Shown here piece after piece: positions 43,089 through 52,591 of a DNA stretch of 64,000 nucleotides. Origin of the DNA: CAYRDC01 sp964422925. Lineage in GTDB: Bacteria > Bacteroidota > Bacteroidia > Chitinophagales > S012-47. Made by a program: the position numbers and the translations under genes. The stretch is taken from contig CAYRDC010000016.1 in assembly GCA_964422925.1 (NCBI GenBank), positions 1-64,000 on the forward strand. The letters are read 5' to 3'. Every line of letters begins with the position of its first letter. Position 1 is the first letter of the stretch. The notes beneath the pieces are model-generated. The model saw nothing but the letters and a program-made list of their open reading frames with translations, was not told the DNA's origin and did not search any database.

Positions 43089-43706
43089 TTAATGTACCGG
43101 CTGAACAGTGGTCAGTGGGTGGAACAGGTATTTCCGGCCATTGGCCAGCGATTCGCAGACAAATCGTTTCTGACGCTTTTCGCCTTTTTTATAGAACCTC
43201 CCGTTTCCGATCTGGAAAATGGCGCCTTCCTCCAGTTCTTCCAGAAAAATTTCCGGGAAGGGGTTGTAGGTATTCAGTACTTTTCTCAGCTTTTCGTCTG
43301 ACGTGCTCCGGGCACCCGGATGAGCCAGGACCCTGGAAAAGGCTTTTTCCACATCCACCGGGAATATGCCTGCCTGGATAAAGGGCTGTCCAAGTAGACG
43401 GAAATTCTCTTTCCATTCCCGGCTATGGGGCTTCACTTTCCCTTGATATTCTTTCCAGGTTTTCAGATGGGCTACTTCATGGATCAGAGTAATTAGAAAC
43501 GCGTAAGGATTCAATGTACGGTTGACGGATATCCTGGGTATTTGCCCATTTTGACCTGGCCGGAAATCGCCCAGTTTGGTCCTTCGGTCTGACGAAAGCT
43601 GAATGCTGAATTGCCAGGTTTCAAACCACCGGGCTACGAAAGGCAGTGCTCCGGCTGGCAAATAAGGGGCAAGCTCATCAACGGGGTTTTTAGCAGGCGT
43701 TGTCAT
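43089..43706 (-). CDS. SprT-like zinc metalloprotease domain protein
   Basis: 205 residues. The HExxH motif is in LITLIHEVAHLKTW, and a further histidine lies about 18 residues on in KPHSREWKENFRLLG, the SprT pattern. The C-terminal part (GAIFQIGNGRFYKKGEKRQKRFVCESLANGRKYLF) resembles a small zinc-ribbon-like or RNA-binding strand region without the usual four cysteines. The eukaryotic relative Spartan cuts DNA-protein cross-links; the bacterial role is unknown. The ATG overlaps the stop of the upstream membrane protein by one base (TGATG). Confidence 0.88.
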   Translation of the reverse strand: MTTPAKNPVDELAPYLPAGALPFVARWFETWQFSIQLSSDRRTKLGDFRPGQNGQIPRISVNRTLNPYAFLITLIHEVAHLKTWKEYQGKVKPHSREWKENFRLLGQPFIQAGIFPVDVEKAFSRVLAHPGARSTSDEKLRKVLNTYNPFPEIFLEELEEGAIFQIGNGRFYKKGEKRQKRFVCESLANGRKYLFHPLTTVQPVH

Positions 43707-44086
43707 CAGGTGGATACGCGTTTATTGATATGCAACAATTCAATCGTCTCAAAAATCGTAAAAACCAGATAAACGCCTAAAAATGGAAAAATAAAGATTC
43801 GTCCGTTGGCATGCAACAAAAGGATAAATCCTGTAAATCCGGCAACGGATAAAACGAATTTCAAACCGATAGCTCCAAGAAAGAATAGGGAGAAAGTCCC
43901 AAATTTACCAGAACGGATACCTTTCGCGGAGAGGAAAACAACCAGCAGGGAAAGGCCATAAAAAAATAAAACAGACTGAAGCAAATAGCCTCCGAAATCA
44001 GCAGGCCAAAGGTTCATCTGCCATGCAATGAAATCTCCAATCAGAATTATAAAAGCCAGTACAGTTATTCGCAGATATGACCTCAT
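43706..44086 (-). CDS. small four-helix membrane protein, possibly ATP synthase subunit I-like
   Basis: 126 residues from the ATG at 44086; the open frame reaches 44149 but that part overlaps atpZ and is hydrophilic. Four hydrophobic helices are visible (about 5-24, 34-54, 62-83, 90-112). The order bactofilin, AtpZ, then a protein of this size is what precedes atpB in many Bacteroidota, so it may be a subunit I/AtpI-like assembly factor of the c-ring. That rests on size, topology and position, not on a motif. atpB does not follow here. Confidence 0.6.
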   Translation of the reverse strand: MRSYLRITVLAFIILIGDFIAWQMNLWPADFGGYLLQSVLFFYGLSLLVVFLSAKGIRSGKFGTFSLFFLGAIGLKFVLSVAGFTGFILLLHANGRIFIFPFLGVYLVFTIFETIELLHINKRVST

Positions 44087-44090
44087 CGCC

Positions 44091-44312
44091 TCAAAGATTC
44101 CGTATGAATAACCAGATAGCTCCGAATACGCCCAGCAGAGAAAAGACAATGGTAAACACCGGGAACCCGGTATTTAGCCATGCATCCAGTTTCAAGCCTC
44201 CCCATATACCCAGGGCCATCATGGCCATCATTTGCAGGGCAGTATTGGAATACCGGATATAATTATTGAGCGGAGGCTTCTTTCCGCGTGGCCACTTCGA
44301 TTTTCGGTTCAT
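44091..44312 (-). CDS. atpZ: AtpZ/AtpI-family protein
   Basis: 73 residues with two membrane helices (about 27-43 and 50-70) and the family core GIWGGLKLDAWLNTGFPVFT. AtpZ/AtpI proteins are encoded in front of F0F1 ATP synthase operons and help magnesium uptake or c-ring assembly. Its first 50 bases overlap the end of the bactofilin gene in another frame. The ATP synthase genes themselves are not in the window. Confidence 0.85.
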   Translation of the reverse strand: MNRKSKWPRGKKPPLNNYIRYSNTALQMMAMMALGIWGGLKLDAWLNTGFPVFTIVFSLLGVFGAIWLFIRNL

Positions 44313-44688
44313 TCAAGCTCTTTTCCTTGGCGCCCATATTGCAATTGCCATTAAACATGGCTCCTGCCTCAATTACCAGCTTGGAGGTAATGATATCGCC
44401 TTCAATACGGGCAGTGCTTTTCAGGTACAGTGTATCGGCCACTTCAACCGTGCCCTCTACCTTACCGAGAACATCCGCGTTGCGGCAAATCACCTTTCCA
44501 TTTACCAGGCCGGAGCTGCCGATAACCACTTTGGATTTGGATTGTACGGTTCCCTTTAAGCTTCCGTCAATCCGGATATCCCCATCAGCCGCTATCTGTC
44601 CTTCAATTTGAGTACCCTTATTGATCAGGTTTACAGCAGGACTTAAGCCACCGGAGCCATTACGGGTTTCTTTCTTTTTCATATCCAT
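44263..44688 (-). CDS. bactofilin-family cytoskeletal protein
   Basis: 141 residues. The central beta-helix domain (about 22-115) has the regular hydrophobic spacing of bactofilins: GTQIEGQIAADGDIRIDGSLKG, VVIGSSGLVNGKVICRNADV, LGKVEGTVEVADTLYLK and ARIEGDIITSKLVIEAG. Short flexible tails flank it. Bactofilins polymerise without nucleotide and position wall enzymes. The M23 endopeptidase gene sits 33 bases upstream, matching the bactofilin-M23 pairing known from cell-shape loci such as Helicobacter ccmA-csd1. Start at the first or third codon (both Met). Confidence 0.92.
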   Translation of the reverse strand: MDMKKKETRNGSGGLSPAVNLINKGTQIEGQIAADGDIRIDGSLKGTVQSKSKVVIGSSGLVNGKVICRNADVLGKVEGTVEVADTLYLKSTARIEGDIITSKLVIEAGAMFNGNCNMGAKEKSLNEPKIEVATRKEASAQ

Positions 44689-44721
44689 TGTCTAATCAGT
44701 TGGGGTGAACAATTGATTGCG

Positions 44722-45606
44722 CTAATGCAGGGTAATGTACATTTCCGGATCGGTAGGCTTTAAATTGTACCAAAGCTCAAAATGAAGATGTGTGCCCTGC
44801 GACAATTCTCCACTGTTCCCGACCGTAGCAATTACATCGCCCGCATGAACAAAGTTACCAACTTTTTTCAGGACTACTGCATTGTGCTTGTATATGGAAA
44901 CCAAATTGTTACGGTGCTGGATAGCCACTATATACCCATCATCCAGTGTCCACCCTTCAAATATCACTCTTCCCGGCAAAACGGATTGCACCGGAGTGTT
45001 TTTTTCAGCCACCAGATCCACCCCGTAATGATGCATTTCCGGATTGAAATGATTGGTCACTATGCCATGAACCGGAGGAAAGAAATTTTCTTCTTCAAGG
45101 GTTTTATCCCGGCTTACTTCGGTGGTAGATTGCAACCCGGGTGTTCCTTCCTGTTCCATTTCCACCCGGAGCAAACTGTCTTCTGCCGATTCGCTGCCGA
45201 GCATAAGGGAATCGTAGCCTCCTTCCCGGTGCTGATAGCCACCCAGGGTTGTATCTACATTTCCAGTGATAATGTGGCGGATATTGTTAATATACCAGCT
45301 TTGCCTGTCTGTTACTTCACGCAGCGAATCGGTTTCCTTTTTCAGGGTAAGTAATTCCTGGTTCATATATTCCTTGTACTCGTATCCTGGAATATATTGG
45401 CGCAAAGGAGTAAAAACCAGGAGCAGAACAATAAAGGCAATAAACATCACGGAAATACTGCTAACAATGAAAATCACGTTCATTGGGGTGAGCTTGATGG
45501 AAGTACGAATCTCGAAATTCTCATCATTCATCACTACCAGCCGGTAATGTTTCCGGAGTTTCTTTACCAGCTTCGAAGACTCTCTCTTTTTCCCCTTTTT
45601 CGCCAC
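44722..45606 (-). CDS. membrane-anchored M23 peptidase
   Basis: 294 residues. A basic cytoplasmic N-terminus of about 40 residues is followed by one membrane helix (42-66) and a short coiled coil (about 78-102). The LytM domain has all ligands: H193 and D197 in HHYGVDL, H241 in YKHNAV, and H273 and H275 in GTHLHFELW. It is a likely active peptidoglycan DD-endopeptidase facing the periplasm, held at the membrane. It is the first gene of a unit with bactofilin, which probably localises it. The divergent gene sprE starts 82 bases away. Confidence 0.93.
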   Translation of the reverse strand: MAKKGKKRESSKLVKKLRKHYRLVVMNDENFEIRTSIKLTPMNVIFIVSSISVMFIAFIVLLLVFTPLRQYIPGYEYKEYMNQELLTLKKETDSLREVTDRQSWYINNIRHIITGNVDTTLGGYQHREGGYDSLMLGSESAEDSLLRVEMEQEGTPGLQSTTEVSRDKTLEEENFFPPVHGIVTNHFNPEMHHYGVDLVAEKNTPVQSVLPGRVIFEGWTLDDGYIVAIQHRNNLVSIYKHNAVVLKKVGNFVHAGDVIATVGNSGELSQGTHLHFELWYNLKPTDPEMYITLH

Positions 45607-45688
45607 AATAACTGGGTTATTTTTTGCTGAAAATTAAAATATTTTTGTACCAACCGAGTTTAATTAACCAAGGTAAAGCCGCGGCATC

Positions 45689-48328
45689 TTGAAATTTCCC
45701 AGATCTATTTTTTTAGGCGTCTTAGGACTGCTGATGGCATGCAATGCCCAACAGGTAAAAAAAACTACACCTTTATATCTGGGTTACCATGACCTAACGG
45801 CTCATTACAACGGTTATTTCAACGCGAAGTTAATACTCAACGAAACACTTGCCCGCAAACAAGCCGAATATGTGGATGATTATAATCGTTTGCTCCCTCT
45901 TAATATCACCACTAACCTTAAGCCGGAAAGCAGTGACTATCCGGAATTGGACCGTGCCATTAAAAAAGCTTCAGTGGCCATCCGGCTGCACGGTAATAGC
46001 AAATGGACGGATGACTGTTACTTCATTATCGGCCTTTGCCGGTTTTATAAAGGCGAATATGATGAAGCGGTCAAAACTTTCCAAGTGATCACTTCCGATT
46101 TTTCCAATGGGCTTAGGCCCTACGGTGGTAAGAAGAAAAAAAAGAAATCCAACAGAGGGAAAAAAAAGAACAGTGAAGTGGGAAATCCCTATTATGACGG
46201 GCCCCTGGCTTTTTTCAGGCATAAACCTGTGAAATGGGAAGCCATGCTTTGGATGGCCCGTTCTTACATTATGGAGGATAAATTCCTGGAAGCCCAAACC
46301 ATTCTAACCTATGCCAATGGTGACAAACAATTTCCCGACAAACTCAGGGAAACGCTTTACCAGATTACCACGGAGTTGTTTATCCGCCAAAAGAATTATG
46401 AGGCGGCTGCCGCTTCTCTTCAGCAAACCATAGCCTTCGCGGGGAAAAAGTCAGACATCACAAGGTATGAGTTTATTCATGCCCAGCTCCAGGCATTGAG
46501 CGGTTTGTACAACGAAGCCATTGCTTCCTACAATCATGTCCTGGAATTATCTCCGGGGTATGAAATGGAATTTTACACCCGGCTGAATATTGCCGACTTG
46601 TCGCGGCAAACCAATGCCGCCAGCAAGGAAGATATCTTGGAAATGCTTGGCCAGATGTTGCGGAACGAAAAGTATGAAGAATTTCATGGACAGATATATT
46701 TTTCCATGGCTGAAATTTATCTTTCCGAAGGAGCGGTAAAAACCGCGGCCGAGTATTACAATAAAGCGCTCCGTCTCAGCGAGCCAAGATCACCGGTCAT
46801 TCCCAATGCCTATTCCCGGTTGGCAGATTTATACTTCGAACAGGACAATTACGTGAAATCCCAGGCTTACCATGACAGCACCCTAGCAGTGATGGACCAG
46901 GAAAACCCGCAGTATGACGCCCTGGCAAAAAGGAACCGGATTCTTAAAGACATGGTAGCCCAGATTCAGATTATTAAACTTGAAGACAGCCTGCAATACC
47001 TCGCCCAACTGACCCCGGCCGAACGGGAAGCTTTGCTTGAAAAAATAAAGGAAGAATCTTCTTCTGGCCAGGAGGAAGAAACCGGGCAACCGCTGAATGG
47101 GTTCGAGAACCTGCCATCACAAACTGCGTCCAGCTGGCCGTTTGATAATGTCGAAGCTAAAAGCCGCGGGTTCAGCATCTTCCGCTCTACCTGGGGCAAC
47201 CGGGCCCTGGAAGACAACTGGAGGCGTTCAGCCAGGAATAATATCAGTTTTAACAACGGAGAGAACGACCAGAACAACGGAAACGTCAGTATAGGACAGG
47301 ATGTCGACCCGGAAACCTTTTTTGCCAATGTGCCGCTCACCGATTCAGCTATGGCGATTTCCAATCAGCACATGATGGAAGCCTATTACAACCTCGCCAG
47401 GATTTACCGCGACCGCCTGGAAAATGACCAAAAGGCAGCGGAAACTTTTGAAACCATGCTAAACCGCTTTCCGGACAATCCACACCTTCTGGAAGTTTAT
47501 TACAGCCTGTACCTGCTTTATAAAGACCGGAAACCGGAGAAAAATGAATATTACGAACAAAAAATCCTGGAAGAATTCCCGGAAAGCCTTTTTGCCAAGG
47601 TATTGCTTAATCCGGATTATATCGAACAATCGCAGGAACAACAAGATGAGATCACCGATTATTATGCGGAAACCTACCACCTTTTTGAATCCGGCCAGTT
47701 GGAGGAAGTGATGAACCGGGTGCAAATGGCCGACAGCCTGTTTGACCCCAATCCCATGAAGCCCAAATTCGATATGTTATATGCCCTGTCCCTGGGAAAA
47801 ATGGACAGCATGGAAGCTTTCCGGACAGCGCTTCAGGATATCGTTAATAAATATCCCGGCACCGAAGTGCATAGTAAGGCCATCGACATACTGAATGCCA
47901 TGGAAGGCACTGAATACTCGAAAGAAGAAATCGGGGAAGACAAGTTAGCCCCTTATACGGTTGACCCCGAAGCAGAACATTATCTCGTCATATTGTTTTA
48001 CCATATCGGCAAAGACATCGACCAGGTGAAAAACAACCTGTCGAATTATAACATGAAATACCATTCGCTGGATAATTTCCAGATCAGTTCCGTTTTGCTT
48101 AACGAAAATCAGCAAATGGTGATCGTAAAATCTTTAAAAAACGGGCAAAAAGCCCTGGCCTATTACAATGAAATCCGCTACAATCAACCGATATTTGAAG
48201 GAATTGATCCGGAATCGTATACTATATTTTTCACTACGGTGCGTAATTATGGCGTATTTTTCCGTGAAAAGGATATCAGCGCATATCTGAAATTCTTTTC
48301 TGAAAATTACCTGGGTGGCGGCAATTAG
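45689..48328 (+). CDS. sprE: type IX secretion lipoprotein SprE/PorW (TPR)
   Basis: 879 residues starting at a TTG; no ATG gives a usable signal. The signal sequence ends in a lipobox, LMAC, with C18 lipidated. TPR-like helical repeats fill the rest, for example WTDDCYFIIGLCRFYKGEYDEA and MAEIYLSEGAVKTAAEYYNKAL, in the SprE/PorW order (start TPLYLGYHDLTAHYNGYFNAK). SprE/PorW is needed for T9SS secretion and links the ring and motor parts to the translocon. A lysine run (KKKKKKSNRGKKKN) is inserted near residue 150. It is followed by a PBP gene, far from the gldKLMN cluster, as usual for this family. Confidence 0.9.
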   Translation: MKFPRSIFLGVLGLLMACNAQQVKKTTPLYLGYHDLTAHYNGYFNAKLILNETLARKQAEYVDDYNRLLPLNITTNLKPESSDYPELDRAIKKASVAIRLHGNSKWTDDCYFIIGLCRFYKGEYDEAVKTFQVITSDFSNGLRPYGGKKKKKKSNRGKKKNSEVGNPYYDGPLAFFRHKPVKWEAMLWMARSYIMEDKFLEAQTILTYANGDKQFPDKLRETLYQITTELFIRQKNYEAAAASLQQTIAFAGKKSDITRYEFIHAQLQALSGLYNEAIASYNHVLELSPGYEMEFYTRLNIADLSRQTNAASKEDILEMLGQMLRNEKYEEFHGQIYFSMAEIYLSEGAVKTAAEYYNKALRLSEPRSPVIPNAYSRLADLYFEQDNYVKSQAYHDSTLAVMDQENPQYDALAKRNRILKDMVAQIQIIKLEDSLQYLAQLTPAEREALLEKIKEESSSGQEEETGQPLNGFENLPSQTASSWPFDNVEAKSRGFSIFRSTWGNRALEDNWRRSARNNISFNNGENDQNNGNVSIGQDVDPETFFANVPLTDSAMAISNQHMMEAYYNLARIYRDRLENDQKAAETFETMLNRFPDNPHLLEVYYSLYLLYKDRKPEKNEYYEQKILEEFPESLFAKVLLNPDYIEQSQEQQDEITDYYAETYHLFESGQLEEVMNRVQMADSLFDPNPMKPKFDMLYALSLGKMDSMEAFRTALQDIVNKYPGTEVHSKAIDILNAMEGTEYSKEEIGEDKLAPYTVDPEAEHYLVILFYHIGKDIDQVKNNLSNYNMKYHSLDNFQISSVLLNENQQMVIVKSLKNGQKALAYYNEIRYNQPIFEGIDPESYTIFFTTVRNYGVFFREKDISAYLKFFSENYLGGGN

Positions 48329-48360
48329 CCATTGCAGGGAATCAAAACAGGCTGGAACAC

Positions 48361-50652
48361 ATGGCTTCTAGAAAAAGCAAGAAAAAATCTACTCCCTTTT
48401 TACGCAAATTTCTAATCATATTTTGGAGTTTGTTATTGGGCGGGTTGCTGATTTTTTACAGTACCTTGCTGGCAGTTGCTGCGGGATGGTTCGGAGAATT
48501 GCCCTCCTTTGAAGAACTGGAAAACCCGCAAAGCTTTCTGGCTACCGAAGTGTACAGCAGTGACGGGGTACTTCTTGGCAAATATTTCGATAAGGAAAAC
48601 CGCTCCAAAGCCACTTACGAGGAAATATCTCCCTATGTGTATGACGCTCTCATCTCTACCGAAGATGAGCGTTTTTACAAGCACTCCGGTATAGATCCCA
48701 AAAGCCTGGTACGTGTTCTGGTAAAAACCTTGTTTTTGGGCCAAAGCGAATCAGGCGGAGGCAGCACCATTTCCCAGCAGTTAGCTAAAAACCTTTTCCC
48801 ACGGGAAAGGATAAACTCCAAATGGAAACTTGTCATCCGGAAGCTGAAAGAATGGGTCATTGCCTCGCGGCTGGAAAAGAGGTATACCAAGGAGGAAATC
48901 CTGACGATGTACCTGAACACTGTGGAATTTATAAATAATGCCTACGGCATTAAGTCTGCGGCCAGGGTTTACTTCAATACAACCCCGGACAGTCTGGGAA
49001 TAAACCAGGCAGCCATGTTGGTTGGGATGGTGCAAAACCCCTCCCTTTATAACCCGATAAGGCATCCGGATCAAACCCTGAACCGCAGGAATGTGGTGCT
49101 ATGGCAGCTTTACCGGCATGACAAAATCACGCGCGAGGAATACGACTCATTGAGGACACAGGACCTTGGATTAGACTACCAAAGGGTAAGTCAGCATGAA
49201 GGGCTGGCCCCCTATTTCCGGGAATATTTGCGCCTTTACCTGAAACGATGGGCAACTGAGCATCCCAAACCGGACGGAACTACGTGGAACATATACCGGG
49301 ACGGCCTGAAAATTTACACAACCATTGACAGCCGGATGCAGCAATATGCCGAAGAGGCCGTAGCCGAACGGTTGAAAGCGCTCCAGCATGATTTTTACCT
49401 GCATTGGAAAAATTATCCAAAAGATCCCTGGAACTGGAACCGCTGGGGCGACCGTTACCGGCCGCATTTCCTGGAAGAAAAAATGAAACAATCGGAGCGC
49501 TACCGGTCAATGAAAAAGCATGGAGTGCCGGAAGATTCCATTCAATTGGCTTTCAACACCCCCCGATCCATGAAACTGTTTACATGGGATAACCCGAAAC
49601 ACGAAGTGGATACTTTTATGACCCCGATAGACTCTATCCGCTATATGAGTTTCTTCCTTCAGGCCGGCTTTACGGCCATAGATCCGAAAACCGGTCAGAT
49701 ACTTGCCTGGGTGGGCGGCATTAACCACAAATACTTCCAGCTCGACCACGTGGCCGGCACCAAACGGCAGGTCGGCTCAACGTTCAAGCCTTTTGTCTAT
49801 ACCGTGGCCATAGACGAAATTGGGTTTTCTCCCTGTTTCAAAATTCCCAATGTACCGGTCACTTTCGAAGATTTCAAGGACTGGACTCCCCGGAATTCCA
49901 GTGATTACAAAGACGGGGAAATGATAGAACTCCGCGATGCATTGGCCCACTCCGTAAACCGGGTCACGGCAGCACTTATGAAACGGGTGGGGCCGCAAAG
50001 CGTCATTGATCTGGTTCGTGAAATGGGTATTACCAGTGACATCCCTCCTGTACCGTCCATTTGCCTGGGAACAGTGGATATTTCCGTGCTGGAAATGGCC
50101 GGCAGCTATACGACTTATGTAAACAAAGGGGTGCATTCCAAACCTTACTTTATTACCCGGATCGAGGACAAGCACGGTAACGTCATAAAACGCTTCATCC
50201 CGGAACAAAACGAAGTGTTTAGTGAGCAGACAGCTTATGTCATGTTGCAGTTTTTGAAAGATGTTGTAAAAATGGGCACTGGTCAGCGCCTGATCTACAA
50301 GTACGGATTCAAAAATGAAATTGCCGGTAAAACCGGAACCACGCAGGACAACACAGACGGATGGTTTATGGGAGTGATTCCGCAGCTGGTAACCGCGACC
50401 TGGGTGGGTGGTGATGACCCCGTTATTTCATTTCGGAGCACCGCCCTGGGCCAGGGAGCCAATATGGCCCTGCCGGTTTTCGCCATATTCCTTAAAAAAA
50501 TCTATGCCGACTCTGACCTGATGATCGATCAGAATGCCGTATTTCCAAAACCGGCTGAGCAGCTCACTATAGAACTGGACTGTGACAAATACAAGGAAAG
50601 CCGGCAAAGTGATTACGAGGAACTCGAGGAAGGCCAGGGAATGGAATTTTAG
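48361..50652 (+). CDS. class A penicillin-binding protein (PBP1A type)
   Basis: 763 residues. A lysine-rich cytoplasmic tail and one membrane helix (about 15-42) precede the GT51 glycosyltransferase domain, with E101 in STEDERFYKHSGID, GGSTISQQLAKNL and the second acidic motif in LTMYLNTVEF. The transpeptidase domain has S473 and K476 in GSTFKPF, SVN (531-533) and KTGTT (657-661). Both activities therefore appear intact: glycan polymerisation and cross-linking of peptidoglycan. An insert of about 100 residues rich in W, K and H lies between the domains (about 340-425). It is 32 bases after sprE. Confidence 0.96.
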   Translation: MASRKSKKKSTPFLRKFLIIFWSLLLGGLLIFYSTLLAVAAGWFGELPSFEELENPQSFLATEVYSSDGVLLGKYFDKENRSKATYEEISPYVYDALISTEDERFYKHSGIDPKSLVRVLVKTLFLGQSESGGGSTISQQLAKNLFPRERINSKWKLVIRKLKEWVIASRLEKRYTKEEILTMYLNTVEFINNAYGIKSAARVYFNTTPDSLGINQAAMLVGMVQNPSLYNPIRHPDQTLNRRNVVLWQLYRHDKITREEYDSLRTQDLGLDYQRVSQHEGLAPYFREYLRLYLKRWATEHPKPDGTTWNIYRDGLKIYTTIDSRMQQYAEEAVAERLKALQHDFYLHWKNYPKDPWNWNRWGDRYRPHFLEEKMKQSERYRSMKKHGVPEDSIQLAFNTPRSMKLFTWDNPKHEVDTFMTPIDSIRYMSFFLQAGFTAIDPKTGQILAWVGGINHKYFQLDHVAGTKRQVGSTFKPFVYTVAIDEIGFSPCFKIPNVPVTFEDFKDWTPRNSSDYKDGEMIELRDALAHSVNRVTAALMKRVGPQSVIDLVREMGITSDIPPVPSICLGTVDISVLEMAGSYTTYVNKGVHSKPYFITRIEDKHGNVIKRFIPEQNEVFSEQTAYVMLQFLKDVVKMGTGQRLIYKYGFKNEIAGKTGTTQDNTDGWFMGVIPQLVTATWVGGDDPVISFRSTALGQGANMALPVFAIFLKKIYADSDLMIDQNAVFPKPAEQLTIELDCDKYKESRQSDYEELEEGQGMEF

Positions 50653-50735
50653 TAGCTGCCGGATATACCTCATTGAAAAAGCAAGGCAGATTTTCCGGGG
50701 CCTGCGTAATTTTAGCCAAACTTATCAGCATCGGA

Positions 50736-52532
50736 ATGGATGGAAAACAGTTCAGGGAAAAATACGCGTTTCGCATTCCCCGGAAACCGGGAGTGTATCG
50801 CTTCCTGGATTCCGGTGGTAATATCCTGTACGTTGGTAAAGCCCGGAACTTAAAAAAAAGGGTCAGCTCCTATTATACTAAGAAACATGATTCAGCCCGG
50901 TTGAAAATGCTGGTAAAAAAAACCAGCGATATCGCCTTCACCATCGTGGAGAACGAGCATGACGCTTTACTGTTGGAAAACAGCCTGATTAAAAAATTCC
51001 AGCCCCGCTACAATGTCATGCTTAAGGATGGAAAATCTTATCCCTTCCTATGCATAAAAAAAGAACCTTTCCCAAGAGTTTTCCTAACACGCAACCGGGT
51101 CGATGACGGGTCGGTTTATCTCGGGCCCTACACTTCCGTAACGCGTGTAAAAGCTATTATGGAGTTTATCCGGCTAATGTACCCGTTACGCACTTGCAAT
51201 TACCATCTAAGCCCGGAAAATATCAGGCGCGGAAAATTCAAAGTATGCCTGGAATATCATATTGGAAATTGCCTGGGACCTTGCGAAGGACTTCAAAATG
51301 AATCGGATTACCAGGAGTACATTCGCCAGATCAAACACATCCTCAGCGGGCATATTCAAAACGTACTGCAACACCTCAAACAGGAGAAAAAATCTTGTGC
51401 CGACCGGCTGGAATTTGAAAAGGCGGCCTCCATTAAAAAGAAAATCGAGCACCTGGAAAAATTCCAGGGCAAATCCACCATCGTCAACCCGCGCCTTGGC
51501 GAACTGGACGTCATTGCCCTTAAAGACAGCGGACAGAAAGTTTGGGTTCATTATTTCCGGGTGAAGAACGGTACGATCATCCTCGATCACTCCATGGTTA
51601 TGACCCGAAAAATGGAAGAAAAACCGGAAGAGTTGCTGGCCCTGGCCCTGGTGGATTTACAGGAGCGCTTTGCCTCAACCGCCCGGGAGGTTATCGTCCC
51701 TTTTAAACCGGATATCGAAATCCCGGGCATCACCTTTACCGTGCCACGGAAAGGCGATAAGCATCATTTGCTGGAACTGTGTTATAAAAATGTGTTACAG
51801 TTTGAAAACAGCCAAACCACCCGGCTTGACAAATACAAACAGCGTAAAAAATATCCGCCATCCCTGGAACAATTAAAAACGGATTTCCGATTGGATAAAC
51901 TTCCGCTCCGAATCGAATGCTTTGACAATTCCAATTTTCAGGGAGCATACCCGGTAGCTTCCATGGTTGCCTTCACCAATGGCAGGCCTGATAAAAAAGA
52001 ATACCGGCACTACAATATTAAAACAGTTGAAGGGCCAAACGATTTCGCATCCATGGAGGAGGTTGTATACAGGCGCTACAGGCGTCTACTGAAGGAGGCA
52101 AAACCATTGCCGGATCTCATTCTGATTGATGGGGGCAAAGGACAGCTAAACGCTGCCTGGAAAAGCCTGAAGAAACTGGGAATCAGTGAAAAAATCAAGC
52201 TGGCTGCCATTGCGAAAAGGCTGGAAGAAATATACCTGCCGGGAGACCCGGTACCCTTGCATATCAACAAACGTTCACCAGGTTTGAAACTGTTGCAATC
52301 CATTCGGAATGAAGCCCACCGTTTTGCCATAACATTTCACCGGAAAAAACGCCAGCAAGCCACCTTGTCCACCGAATTGACTGATATTCCAGGCATTGGT
52401 GTAAAAACCGCTGATCAGTTGCTTACGCATTTTCATTCAGTACAAAAAATTCGCGAGGCATCTGTTCCGGATTTGGCAGCGTTCGTAGGCATAGCCAAAG
52501 CAAAAGCCATAAAGGATTATTTTTCCGGATAG
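50736..52532 (+). CDS. uvrC: excinuclease ABC subunit C
   Basis: 598 residues from the ATG at 50736; the frame is open from a TTG at 50673 but MDGKQFREKYAFRIPRKPGVY is the family start. UvrC makes both incisions in nucleotide excision repair. The N-terminal GIY-YIG nuclease domain has PGVYRFLDSGGNILYVGKAR, followed by the UVR motif for UvrB contact (LEFEKAASIKKKIEHLE). The RNase H-like 5' nuclease has ECFDNSNFQGAYPVASMV and LILIDGGKGQLNAA. Two C-terminal helix-hairpin-helix motifs contain LTDIPGIGVKTADQLL. uvrA and uvrB are not nearby. Confidence 0.96.
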   Translation: MDGKQFREKYAFRIPRKPGVYRFLDSGGNILYVGKARNLKKRVSSYYTKKHDSARLKMLVKKTSDIAFTIVENEHDALLLENSLIKKFQPRYNVMLKDGKSYPFLCIKKEPFPRVFLTRNRVDDGSVYLGPYTSVTRVKAIMEFIRLMYPLRTCNYHLSPENIRRGKFKVCLEYHIGNCLGPCEGLQNESDYQEYIRQIKHILSGHIQNVLQHLKQEKKSCADRLEFEKAASIKKKIEHLEKFQGKSTIVNPRLGELDVIALKDSGQKVWVHYFRVKNGTIILDHSMVMTRKMEEKPEELLALALVDLQERFASTAREVIVPFKPDIEIPGITFTVPRKGDKHHLLELCYKNVLQFENSQTTRLDKYKQRKKYPPSLEQLKTDFRLDKLPLRIECFDNSNFQGAYPVASMVAFTNGRPDKKEYRHYNIKTVEGPNDFASMEEVVYRRYRRLLKEAKPLPDLILIDGGKGQLNAAWKSLKKLGISEKIKLAAIAKRLEEIYLPGDPVPLHINKRSPGLKLLQSIRNEAHRFAITFHRKKRQQATLSTELTDIPGIGVKTADQLLTHFHSVQKIREASVPDLAAFVGIAKAKAIKDYFSG

Positions 52533-52567
52533 AAAAAGCGCCTCCCCTATAAACCAGGAAGGCGCCA
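52533..52567 (-). terminator. terminator of the gldN end of the T9SS operon
   Basis: On the minus strand, GGCGCCTTCC pairs with GGGGAGGCGC and is followed by TTTTTC. It lies about 25 bases past the gldN stop and abuts the uvrC stop on the other strand. Confidence 0.8.
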
Positions 52568-52591
52568 TTAATATTTGCCAAAGAGAGCTGC

